From contig CALSOT010000004.1 of assembly GCA_943788045.1 (NCBI GenBank), forward strand, positions 1 through 64,000: 64,000 nt of DNA, read 5' to 3'. The notes below the pieces were generated by a model. That model worked only from the letters and a program-made list of their open reading frames with translations, did not search any database and was not told where the DNA came from. Shown here piece by piece: positions 36,091 through 46,624 of this stretch. The stretch is from an uncultured Polaribacter sp. GTDB taxonomy: Bacteria > Bacteroidota > Bacteroidia > Flavobacteriales > Flavobacteriaceae. The translations under genes were made by a program, and so were the position numbers. The stretch's first letter is position 1. Each line of letters opens with the position of its first letter.

Positions 36091-37782
36091 TTATCGAATC
36101 AACTTTCTGTATTTAATTCGTTTCGGCATTAAATCTCCACCTAAACGTTTCTTCTTGTTTTCTTCATATTCAGAAAAACCTCCTTCAAAAAAGTAAACTT
36201 CACTATTTCCTTCAAAAGCTAAAATATGTGTACAAACTCTATCTAAAAACCATCTGTCGTGACTAATTACAACTGCACAACCTGCAAAGTTCTCTAAACC
36301 TTCTTCCAAAGCTCTCAGTGTATTTACATCTAAATCATTTGTAGGTTCATCTAGTAAAAGAACATTTCCCTCCTCTTTTAAAGTCATTGCTAAATGCAAC
36401 CTATTGCGCTCACCACCAGAAAGTGTATTCACTTTCTTGTTTTGTTCACTTCCAGAGAAATTAAAACGACTTAAATATGCACGAGAGTTTACTTGCTTTC
36501 CTCCCATCATGACCAGATCTTGTCCATCAGAAAAGTTTTCCCAAATTGTTTTTTCTGGGTTAATATCTGAATGTGCTTGATCTACATATGCAATTTTAGC
36601 GGTTTCACCCACATTAAAATTACCATTATCAGCCTTTTCTTCACCCATTATCATTTTAAAAATTGTTGTTTTACCAGCTCCATTGGGACCAATAATACCA
36701 ACAATTCCTGCTTGTGGAAGATTAAATTCTAAATTATCATATAATAATTTATCTCCATATGCCTTAGAAACGCCAGTAGCTTCAATTACATTTGTTCCCA
36801 AACGCGGTCCATTAGGAATATAAATTTCTAATTTCTCATCAACTTGTTTCTGATCCTGACTCATTAATTTGTCATAATTCTTCAAACGGGCTTTTTGCTT
36901 TGTTTGACGACCTTTTGCTCCTTGACGAACCCAATCTAATTCTCTTTCTAATGTTTTTTGACGTTTAGAGGCCGTTTTGCTTTCTTGAGCCATTCTTTGA
37001 GACTTTTGATCTAACCATGAAGAGTAATTTCCTTTCCAAGGAATTCCCTCACCTCTATCTAACTCAAGAATCCAACCAGCAACATTATCTAAGAAATATC
37101 TATCGTGCGTTACCGCAATAACAGTTCCTTTATATTGTGCCAAATGCTGTTCTAACCAATGTACAGATTCTGCATCCAAGTGATTGGTAGGCTCATCTAA
37201 TAATAATATTTCTGGCTCTTGTAATAACAACCTACACAATGCAACACGTCTTTTTTCTCCTCCAGAAAGTACTCCAATCTTCTTATCAGAATCTGGAGTT
37301 CTTAAGGCATCCATTGCTATTTCTAATTTAGTATCTAATTCCCAAGCGTTAGCAGCATCAATTTTATCTTGCAATTCTGCCTGTTGCGCCATCAATTTAT
37401 CCATTTTATCGGCATCAGAATAGACTTCCTCTAAACCAAACATGTCATTGATTTTATTGTATTCATCTAGAATTGCAACTGTTTCTGCAACTCCTTCTTT
37501 TACAATTTCTAAAACTGTTTTTTCTGGATCTAATTGTGGTTCTTGTTCTAAATAGCCAACTTTATAACCTGGAGAAAAAGTTACATCTCCTTGATAATTT
37601 TTTTCTACTCCTGCTATAATTTTTAATAACGTTGATTTTCCTGATCCATTTAAACCTAGAATACCAATTTTTGCTCCATAAAAGAAACTTAAATAAATAT
37701 CTTTTAAAACCTGTTTCCCTGTTGATTGATAAGTTTTAGACAACTTATTCATCGAAAAGATTACTTTCTTATCGTCGCTCAT
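36091..37782 (-). CDS. ettA: Energy-dependent translational throttle protein EttA (ABC-F)
   Basis: This 563-residue ABC-F ATPase binds the ribosomal E site and gates early elongation by ATP/ADP ratio. Two nucleotide-binding domains have Walker A GLNGSGKST (about 42-50) and GPNGAGKTT (about 358-366), signatures LSGGEKRR and LSGGERNR, and Walker B LLLDEPTNHLD and LLLDEPTNDLD. No membrane segments are present. The inter-domain linker is basic and helical (about 250-320), as in EttA. It is cytoplasmic. No promoter box was recognised upstream. Confidence 0.94.
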   Translation of the reverse strand: MSDDKKVIFSMNKLSKTYQSTGKQVLKDIYLSFFYGAKIGILGLNGSGKSTLLKIIAGVEKNYQGDVTFSPGYKVGYLEQEPQLDPEKTVLEIVKEGVAETVAILDEYNKINDMFGLEEVYSDADKMDKLMAQQAELQDKIDAANAWELDTKLEIAMDALRTPDSDKKIGVLSGGEKRRVALCRLLLQEPEILLLDEPTNHLDAESVHWLEQHLAQYKGTVIAVTHDRYFLDNVAGWILELDRGEGIPWKGNYSSWLDQKSQRMAQESKTASKRQKTLERELDWVRQGAKGRQTKQKARLKNYDKLMSQDQKQVDEKLEIYIPNGPRLGTNVIEATGVSKAYGDKLLYDNLEFNLPQAGIVGIIGPNGAGKTTIFKMIMGEEKADNGNFNVGETAKIAYVDQAHSDINPEKTIWENFSDGQDLVMMGGKQVNSRAYLSRFNFSGSEQNKKVNTLSGGERNRLHLAMTLKEEGNVLLLDEPTNDLDVNTLRALEEGLENFAGCAVVISHDRWFLDRVCTHILAFEGNSEVYFFEGGFSEYEENKKKRLGGDLMPKRIKYRKLIR

Positions 37783-37828
37783 TATAATATATTGTTTGAA
37801 AATTTATTGAAAAAACTGTAGTCTTTTT

Positions 37829-38011
37829 TTACATTCTTCCCTTTAAGGCATTAAAAACCCAAGCGTTTGCGAAGAAACCAACACCAACAGCGGCAAAGCC
37901 CCAAGCAGAAACTTCTCTGTATTTAAAAATTCCAATTGCAATTAATCCCAAACCTACAATTATCATTATTAATGTTGCCCAGGCAAGCACTGTATTTTTA
38001 TTCATTCCCAT
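37829..38011 (-). CDS. CAL67264 family small membrane protein
   Basis: This 60-residue protein has two hydrophobic helices (about 8-28 and 36-54) with a short loop KYREVSAWG, ending NALKGRM. It matches the flavobacterial family named after a Gramella protein (CAL67264). The function is unknown. It sits 46 nt upstream of ettA on the same strand and could share its transcript. Confidence 0.85.
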   Translation of the reverse strand: MGMNKNTVLAWATLIMIIVGLGLIAIGIFKYREVSAWGFAAVGVGFFANAWVFNALKGRM

Positions 38012-38127
38012 AATTTGTAATTAGTTAGTTTGATGCGCAAATATCGTTAATTATTTGGTACTTTCAAATTATAGATTTGGTGAAAAATCTTTAAATATTA
38101 GATAGCTTAGAAAAAAGAGTTAAAGAC

Positions 38128-39120
38128 TTAGTTTCTTGCAAGTTTACGTATAGCCACCCATTGTTTCATTTTTTCTCTAGAATCACAAGCAGGGTAACCT
38201 AGTACTGTTTTACCAGCTTCAACGTCTGCAATTACACCTGAACCAGCACCAACTTTTGCGCCAGAATGTATGGTAACATGATCTTTTATAGAAGCACTTC
38301 CTCCAATAATTACACCATCTCCCAATGTTACAGAACCTGCTAATCCACTACTTCCAGCCATTATGCAGCTTCTACCTAAAACTGAATTATGACCAATTTG
38401 TACTAAGTTATCAATTTTACATCCATCTCCTAAAATAGTCGAACTAAATTTACCGCGATCAACACAAGAATTAGCACCAATTTCCACACCATTCCCAATA
38501 ACAACATTTCCAATGTGTACTATTTTTACTAAATGACTACCATCACTACTTGGTCTGTATCCAAACCCATCAGCTCCAATACTAACATTTGTATGAAAAA
38601 TACAATGACTTCCAATTTTACTTCGTTCTCTAATGACTGTTCCAGACCAAATTATGGTCTCATTTCCAATTGTAGTATCATCAAAAACTGAAACATTAGG
38701 ATAAATTATTACATTATCACCTAAAACTACATTTTTACCAATATAAGAATTCGCACCAATTTTACATCCACTTCCCAATTTTACAGTTTTATCTATAACC
38801 GCTGTAGGATGAATATCTGTTTCGAAAAAAGGTGATTCTGGTTCAAAAACTTCGAGTATAATGGCCATTGCTAAATCAACGTTTTTTACTTTTACAAAAG
38901 CTCTGCCTTCTCCCGGTAAAATTTTTATTCCTTGAGAAACAATTGCTATACTTGCATTCGATTTTTCCCATAAACGAGCATATTTAGAATTTCCTATAAA
39001 AGTAACATTACCCTTAACTGCATTTTCAATTTGCTCTGGTGCATAAATTTCATCGGTACATAAACCAATTTGTTCACCGTTAACAAGTTTTGTTATTTCT
39101 TTAATAGAGAATGATATCAT
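38128..39120 (-). CDS. lpxD: UDP-3-O-acylglucosamine N-acyltransferase
   Basis: This 330-residue protein adds the N-linked acyl chain in lipid A biosynthesis. An N-terminal uridine-binding domain (about 1-95) precedes a left-handed beta-helix of hexapeptide repeats (about 100-290: GCKIGANSYIGKNVVLGDN, VEIGANSCVDRG). Catalytic His lies in LVQIGHNS. Family segment GADGFGYRPS is present. It is cytoplasmic. The gene is monocistronic here and not beside other lpx genes. A near-match -7 box (TACTTTCG, 39151-39144) lies 23 nt upstream. Confidence 0.95.
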   Translation of the reverse strand: MISFSIKEITKLVNGEQIGLCTDEIYAPEQIENAVKGNVTFIGNSKYARLWEKSNASIAIVSQGIKILPGEGRAFVKVKNVDLAMAIILEVFEPESPFFETDIHPTAVIDKTVKLGSGCKIGANSYIGKNVVLGDNVIIYPNVSVFDDTTIGNETIIWSGTVIRERSKIGSHCIFHTNVSIGADGFGYRPSSDGSHLVKIVHIGNVVIGNGVEIGANSCVDRGKFSSTILGDGCKIDNLVQIGHNSVLGRSCIMAGSSGLAGSVTLGDGVIIGGSASIKDHVTIHSGAKVGAGSGVIADVEAGKTVLGYPACDSREKMKQWVAIRKLARN

Positions 39121-39209
39121 AAAATAAAATATTTAGTGTTTGCCGAAAGTACTCTTTTATTTTAAAAATATATTTTAATTTATAAATATTTACTTACTCT
39201 TAAAAAACA

Positions 39210-41288
<2,079 letters not shown>

Positions 41289-41298
41289 TTATTGAAAT

Positions 41299-41337
41299 GA
41301 AAAAACTCAAGATAAATGATAATCTTGAGTTTTTTTA
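41299..41337. terminator. Rho-independent terminator after the pirin gene
   Basis: AAAAACTCAAGAT (41301-41313) pairs with ATCTTGAGTTTTT (41322-41334), a 13-bp perfect stem with flanking A and T tracts. It ends the FMN reductase-MarR-pirin operon. Confidence 0.88.
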
Positions 41338-41375
41338 AAGTAGCCAAATAAAACACAACAAGCTTATAAACAGTG

Positions 41376-42245
41376 TTAATATAAATAACCCATTTTACCT
41401 TGCTCGTAATCACGCATTGCCTCTAAAATTTCGGTTTGCGTATTCATAACGTAAGGTCCATATTGAGCAATTTTTTCATGAATTGGTTCACCGGATAAAA
41501 TTAACAGAGTACTTGTAGTTTTTGCTTCAAAATGAATTGTATTTCCCTCTTGTTTGAAGGTTATCATTTGTGATTCCCCCTTTTCTAAAACTTCTAATTT
41601 ATTTACTATAACTTTACCATTTAATAGATAAACTAAAGATTGATGGCTTTCTGGAATATTAATTTCCATTTCACCACCTTTATCAACAGCTGCCGTAAAC
41701 ACATTCACTTCGGTTTGTGTTTTAATTAAACCAAATTCTTCATTTTGATTACCTGCAATAATATTTAATTGTACTTTTTTATCATCAGAAAATAAATTAG
41801 GAATTTGTTTTTCTTCTAAATGTTGATAATTTGGCGGCATCATTTTATCCTTTGCAGGAAGGTTTAGCCACAACTGAATACCTTCTAATTCACCACCTTT
41901 TTTAACAAATTCTTTGGTTGGCCCTTCTGAATGAATAATTCCACAACCAGCCGTTGTCCATTGCACATCTCCTGCTTTTACAACCATTTCGTTCCCTAAA
42001 GAGTCTCTATGTAATTGCTCTCCTTTAAAAAGTAATGTTATTGGTTCAAAACCTCTGTGAGGATGCGGCCCTAAATCAAAAGGATTATTAAATTCAGAAA
42101 TTACATAAGGTCCATAGTGATGTAACAGTAAAAATGGGTCTACATTTTCAATTCCCTTCGTTGGTAATGGTTGACGTAATTTTATTGGTCCCATATTTAC
42201 TAAAGGACTAGTTACTTTATGCTGTATTGTTTTATACATTTTCAT
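41376..42245 (-). CDS. Pirin family protein
   Basis: This 289-residue bicupin has the N-terminal pirin metal motif (HHYGPYVI and HPHRGFEPITLL, His and Glu ligands) followed by QWTTAGCGIIHSE and a second cupin half ending PIAQYGPYVMNT-like. Bacterial pirins bind iron, and some have quercetinase activity. It is cytoplasmic, and third in the operon after the FMN reductase and MarR genes, fitting a role in handling quinone-like or aromatic compounds. The activity is not known. Confidence 0.93.
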   Translation of the reverse strand: MKMYKTIQHKVTSPLVNMGPIKLRQPLPTKGIENVDPFLLLHHYGPYVISEFNNPFDLGPHPHRGFEPITLLFKGEQLHRDSLGNEMVVKAGDVQWTTAGCGIIHSEGPTKEFVKKGGELEGIQLWLNLPAKDKMMPPNYQHLEEKQIPNLFSDDKKVQLNIIAGNQNEEFGLIKTQTEVNVFTAAVDKGGEMEINIPESHQSLVYLLNGKVIVNKLEVLEKGESQMITFKQEGNTIHFEAKTTSTLLILSGEPIHEKIAQYGPYVMNTQTEILEAMRDYEQGKMGYLY

Positions 42246-42296
42246 TTGATAGTAAATTCGATTAGTTTGTGATAATAAAATTTCTGATAAATTTAT

Positions 42297-42734
42297 CTAT
42301 CTAATTTTATCTAATAAATCACTTAAAGTAATCGCTTCTTTTTCTGTAATATTCTCTAAAAAAGAAAGGTTTTCATTGTTATCTATCGTTGATAATAATT
42401 CTAACCCAGTTTTTATAATTTTTACATAAACGACTCTTCTATCATGGTCACAACGCTCTCTTTTAATTAAGCCTTTATCACATAATTTATCCATCAAACG
42501 GGTTGCATTAGGGGCTCTTTCTATCATTCTATCTTTTACGATTTGCACCTTTATCTTGTCCTTTGCACCACGCAAAATTCGTAAAATGTTATATTGCTGA
42601 GGGGAAATACCATAAGGTTTAAAAAAATCATTTTCCTTACTATTTAGCCAATTAGCAGTATATTTTATATTGATTAATGCTTTTAATTTATTGCTAACGA
42701 ATTTAGAGTTGATGTCTTTAGAAATATCCCCCAT
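42297..42734 (-). CDS. MarR family transcriptional regulator
   Basis: This 145-residue winged-helix protein has the MarR pattern: an N-terminal dimer helix, a helix-turn-helix (about 55-95: ISPQQYNILRILRGAK then APNATRLMDKLCDKGLI) and the wing RERCDHDRRVVYVKI. It probably responds to a small molecule or redox signal, although no Cys in an OhrR-like N-terminal position is present. It lies 4 nt from the FMN reductase stop and 51 nt before pirin. Candidate binding sites are the palindrome at 41252 and the repeats at 43451. Confidence 0.93.
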   Translation of the reverse strand: MGDISKDINSKFVSNKLKALINIKYTANWLNSKENDFFKPYGISPQQYNILRILRGAKDKIKVQIVKDRMIERAPNATRLMDKLCDKGLIKRERCDHDRRVVYVKIIKTGLELLSTIDNNENLSFLENITEKEAITLSDLLDKIR

Positions 42735-42738
42735 TTTA

Positions 42739-43272
42739 TTATTTATTTACAGCGTTTTCAAACTTAATAACTTGTTCTTTAAATGATTTGAATAATTCTT
42801 TCTCTATAATTTTACCTTCTTTAAAATTGTCATAAAAACTAGGAAATGAAAAACTAATTAACTCTTTTGCTCCCATTCTAGAAAATCTTTCACTTCCTGC
42901 TTCTAGAACTGATTGTCCTCCTCTTTCTCCCGGTGAAGTTGCCATTAGTAATAACGGTTTATCTCTAAACACATTTGATTCAACCCTAGAACTCCAATCA
43001 AAAATATTTTTGAAAGCAACAGTGTAAGAACCATTATGTTCTGCCAATGAGAGGATGAATCCATCATAATTATCTAACAAAGATGAAAATTTCTTAGCAT
43101 CTTTTGGAAAACCATTTTTCTCTTCATCCTCGCTATAAATAGGTAAACTAAAGTCACGTAAATCAATAACATCAAAAGAGGTGTTTTCTAAATTCTGTGC
43201 AGCAAAAGTTGCCAATTTTTTATTAATTGACGTTGAACTTGTACTACCTGCAAATGCTAAAATTTTTTTCAT
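42739..43272 (-). CDS. NADPH-dependent FMN reductase (flavodoxin-fold)
   Basis: This 177-residue protein opens with ILAFAGSTSSTSINKKLA, the FMN-phosphate loop of the NADPH-FMN reductase/azoreductase family. LSLAEHNGSYTVAFKNIFDW and LLMATSPGERGGQSVL follow. It reduces FMN, quinones or similar acceptors in the cytoplasm. It is first in the FMN reductase-MarR-pirin operon. Its 5' UTR is about 145 nt and carries a (GTTT)6 tract a few bases before the start. Confidence 0.92.
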   Translation of the reverse strand: MKKILAFAGSTSSTSINKKLATFAAQNLENTSFDVIDLRDFSLPIYSEDEEKNGFPKDAKKFSSLLDNYDGFILSLAEHNGSYTVAFKNIFDWSSRVESNVFRDKPLLLMATSPGERGGQSVLEAGSERFSRMGAKELISFSFPSFYDNFKEGKIIEKELFKSFKEQVIKFENAVNK

Positions 43273-43282
43273 ATTTTACGTT

Positions 43283-43306
43283 GTTTGTTTGTTTGTTTGT
43301 TTGTTT
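43283..43306. repeat. Tetranucleotide tract (GTTT)6
   Basis: Six perfect GTTT units (CAAA on the coding strand) end about 10 nt upstream of the FMN reductase ATG, inside its predicted 5' UTR. It is the only such tandem tetranucleotide run I noticed in the window. Confidence 0.9.
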
Positions 43307-43424
43307 AAAATTGGAAATCTATCTTTCTCTGAAAATAGCTCACTTTTGCTTCTGGTAAATAATGCAATAGACAGCAATAAATAACTCTGCTAGGGTTTTC
43401 TTTAAAAATGTTTTTACCCAATTA

Positions 43425-43455
43425 CAAAGTTACAAAATAAAAAAATATATTCCAA
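43425..43455 (-). promoter_or_regulatory. Promoter of the FMN reductase-MarR-pirin operon
   Basis: On the minus strand, TTG (43455-43453), 20 nt, then TAACTTTG (43432-43425), a perfect Bacteroidota promoter. The -33 element lies inside the first of two direct repeats. Confidence 0.65.
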
Positions 43456-43475
43456 GGAAAATAAATCCAAGGAAA
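43451..43475. repeat. Two 10-bp direct repeats at the redox-operon promoter
   Basis: TCCAAGGAAA occurs at 43451-43460 and again at 43466-43475, a 15-bp period. Each core is a dyad (TCC-AA-GGA). They overlap and flank the -33 element of the FMN reductase promoter, so they are candidate regulator-binding sites. Confidence 0.6.
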
Positions 43476-43675
43476 TATATAGAATAATGTTATTTTTTTA
43501 TATTGAATCAATAAGAAGTACACCACTATATTTTTTAGGAAAAATGAAATAAAAAAATGAGTTTTAAAAATATTTAACCAATAAACAATCTTTACTACAA
43601 TAAGTTTACTCTTTTTGATATTCTTTATTAATTTCTTGCTATTTTTAACAATTAATTATTTTTTTTAAATACTCT
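43476..43675. other. AT-rich intergenic stretch, no gene seen
   Basis: The left half of the 403-bp gap between the FMN reductase and the large cargo gene holds the promoter, repeats and GTTT tract. In the right half I see no ORF, hairpin or clear promoter, although the cargo gene must be transcribed from here. Confidence 0.5.
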
Positions 43676-46624
43676 ATGCTAAAATCCAAATTATCAGTCC
43701 TCCTCATAGCTATATTTAGTCTAATGTTTATTGCAAATATTGAAGCTCAATTGAGTAAAAAGCATTTCATTCCACCTTTAACATATGCAGAAAATGGTAA
43801 TGCAAATCCAAATGAACAGTATTTTTACATTTCTACACCCAGTAATAAAAATGTTAGTTATACAATTAAACAAATAGGTTCTCCTGGTAGTGATATTACC
43901 GGTTCTGTGTCAAGTACTTCTCCCGTAGAAATTTTCATAGGAGATGGTGACAGTCAACTTTTTGTCGATTCTACAACTACAAGTGTTGTTTATAATGATA
44001 AGGGATACATAATTGAAGCCGATGACGTAATATATGTCTCTATACGTGTTTTAGCAGGTGGTGAAAGTGGCAGTGATAGTCCACAAGCTGGGGCTTTAGT
44101 GAGTAAAGGTGCTTCTGCATTGGGTAAAACGTTTAGAGCAGGAATGTTTACAAATGAGAATGGAAGAAATTTTAATTATTTAAATTTTATTTCAGTGATG
44201 GCATCAGAAAATAATACGCAAGTATCTTTTGATGGTTTGCCAACAGGCTTAGAAATTAAAAATTATATGGGCTCTTTTCCTATTTCTGTTACTTTAAATG
44301 AGGGTCAAAGCTATATTTTAGCCACAAATGCCTCAGATAATGATATAAATAAGGACGGACTAATTGGTGCATTAATTACATCAGACAAACCTATTGTTGT
44401 AAATTCTGGTTCTGCCAATGGTAGTTTTCATAATGGAGGCGGAAGAGATTATGGAATAGACCAAATTGTAGGTCTCGAAAAAGTTACTGTTGCCAATAAA
44501 ACTGGTGCTGAATATATTTTTGTAAAAGGTGATGGTTCTAATGATTGGGAAAACGCTTTAATTGTTGCACATGAAAATGATACTGATATTTACATAAATG
44601 GTAATTCTACAAAAACTACAACCATAGATGCAGGAGGATATTATTTAATTGAGGGAGACGAATACAATAGTAATGGAAATCTTTTTGTAGAAACGTCTAA
44701 ACCTGTTTTTGCATATCAAGGAATTGGCGCAAATGCAAGTGAAGCAAATCAAGGTTTATTTTTTGTACCTCCTTTAAGTTGTGAAAACAGAGGGAAAGTA
44801 GATAATATCCCTACAATAGAAAACATAGGAGCAGTTAATTTTACTGGAGGAATTACGATTGTCACCAATAAAGGAGCTGCAGTAAATATTAATACGCAAC
44901 CAATATCTAATTTTAATACATCTGGGCCTTTTGATGTTGATGGAAACTCAGATTACGTTACTTATAAAGTAACCGATTTAACAGGTGATATTTCTATTGA
45001 AAGTTCAGAGGAGTTATATTGTGCCTATTTCAATCTAAATGGGGCAGCAAGTTCTGGTAGTTTTTATTCTGGATTCCCTTCATCGCCAGAAATTATTTTT
45101 AATAATGGAGTCTCAACGTTAGGAAGCTGTATTCCAAATGTAACTTTAGAAGCTGCAAATACTGATTTATTTGACAGTTTTGAATGGCAATATTTTAACG
45201 AAACTACATCCAGTTGGGAGACTAGAAGTACCAATTCCAGTTATAAGCCTTTAGAGTCAGAGCCGGGAACATACAAACTAATAGGAAAAATAGATTGTAC
45301 AAATGCAACTTTTGAATCTATTGAAATTCCAGTAAGCAGATGCCCTGATGATTATGATGGTGATTTAATTATAGATAATTTAGATAACGATATCGATAAC
45401 GACGGAATTCTAAACTGCGATGAATCAATTGGTAATGCAAACCTTAATTTAACTGACATAAATAGTCCTAGTATTATTTTTGAAGATAGCTCTACAAGCA
45501 ATTCAACAATAAGTAACTACACAGAGACTGAAACTAGTAATACTCTCTCTGGTGATAATATCGGTAATTTCGAATCTGTTATTAATCCAGCTACAAATAC
45601 TCAGCTGGACTATGAACTTACATTTTCTCAAAATGTAAATTTAAGATTTACCCAAAATCAAACTACAGATCATACAATATCAAATGGAGAATTTTTTATA
45701 ATCAGAATAGGTCCAAACAATAAAAATATTACTCTTTTAGACCCAGATGATCAGCTTCTAATTGATACAGATTTTGATGGTGTTTTTGAAACTGGTATTA
45801 CCAATTTATCTGCTTCTGAAATTCATTTTAAATACAAAAGCGATTTAATAGGAGGATCAAGAACTTTTGAATTCTTAGCGAATCAAGTAAACCAATTTTA
45901 TTTCTCACATCAATCTGCGGGAATTACAACTCAATCAAACTTTAACGGTAATATTCAATTAACCTGTTTTTCTAAAGATTCAGATAATGATGGGATTGAA
46001 GATATGTTCGATTTAGATTCAGATAACGATGGAGTTCCTGACTTTTTTGAAACAGCAAATGACACCGATAATGATGGTGTATTGAATTATCTAGATTTAG
46101 ATTCTGATAATGATGGAATTTATGATTTATTTGAAGCTGGTCATAATTCAGCCGATACCGATTTAGACGGAGTTATCGATAATGCCAGCACTGCAATTGG
46201 TATTAATGGTTTGGTTGATGATTTAGAAACAATTCCAGATGATAAAATACTAGTTATAAATTATATAATAGCTGATTCAGATGGTGATACCGATTTTGAC
46301 TTTTTAGAATTAGATTCTGATAACGATTCTTGTTTAGACGTTGTTGAAGCTGGCTTCACAGATGAAAACAATGATGGTCTTTTAGGAGGAGATTCACCAA
46401 TTCAAATTAATTCAGCTAATGGAAAAGTAATTAATACAACAGATGGATATACAACCCCTAGTTTAAATTACACAACATTTGCTTCTATCATCATAAATAC
46501 ACCTTTTAATGATGTTCTTTTTTGTGAAAATTCAACCGAAACAATTTCTATTGACATCCAATGCAGATGGATATCAATGGGAAACTTCAACAGATGGGAT
46601 AATTTGGAATACAATTACAGATAA
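43676..46624 (+). pseudogene. T9SS gliding-motility-type surface protein, N-terminal fragment
   Basis: This is the first reading-frame segment of a giant cell-surface protein. A signal peptide (MLKSKLSVLLIAIFSLMFIANIEA) precedes an IgGFc-binding-like region (about 30-460: HFIPPLTYAEN, FFVPPLSCENRG). Aspartate-rich thrombospondin type 3 calcium repeats follow (about 560-580 and 770-900: DSDNDGIEDMFDLDSDNDGV). The frame fails at 46558-46559, where one extra C shifts it. The true continuation NADGYQWETSTDG lies in the +1 frame, and the last 20 or so residues before the stop at 46624 are out of frame. With the next two segments it spans 43676-49263. Confidence 0.85.

Noticed and set aside
42286..42297. 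12-bp palindrome GATAAATTTATC between marR and pirin
   Set aside because: A/T-only core expected by chance in this composition, and it overlaps the marR stop codon.
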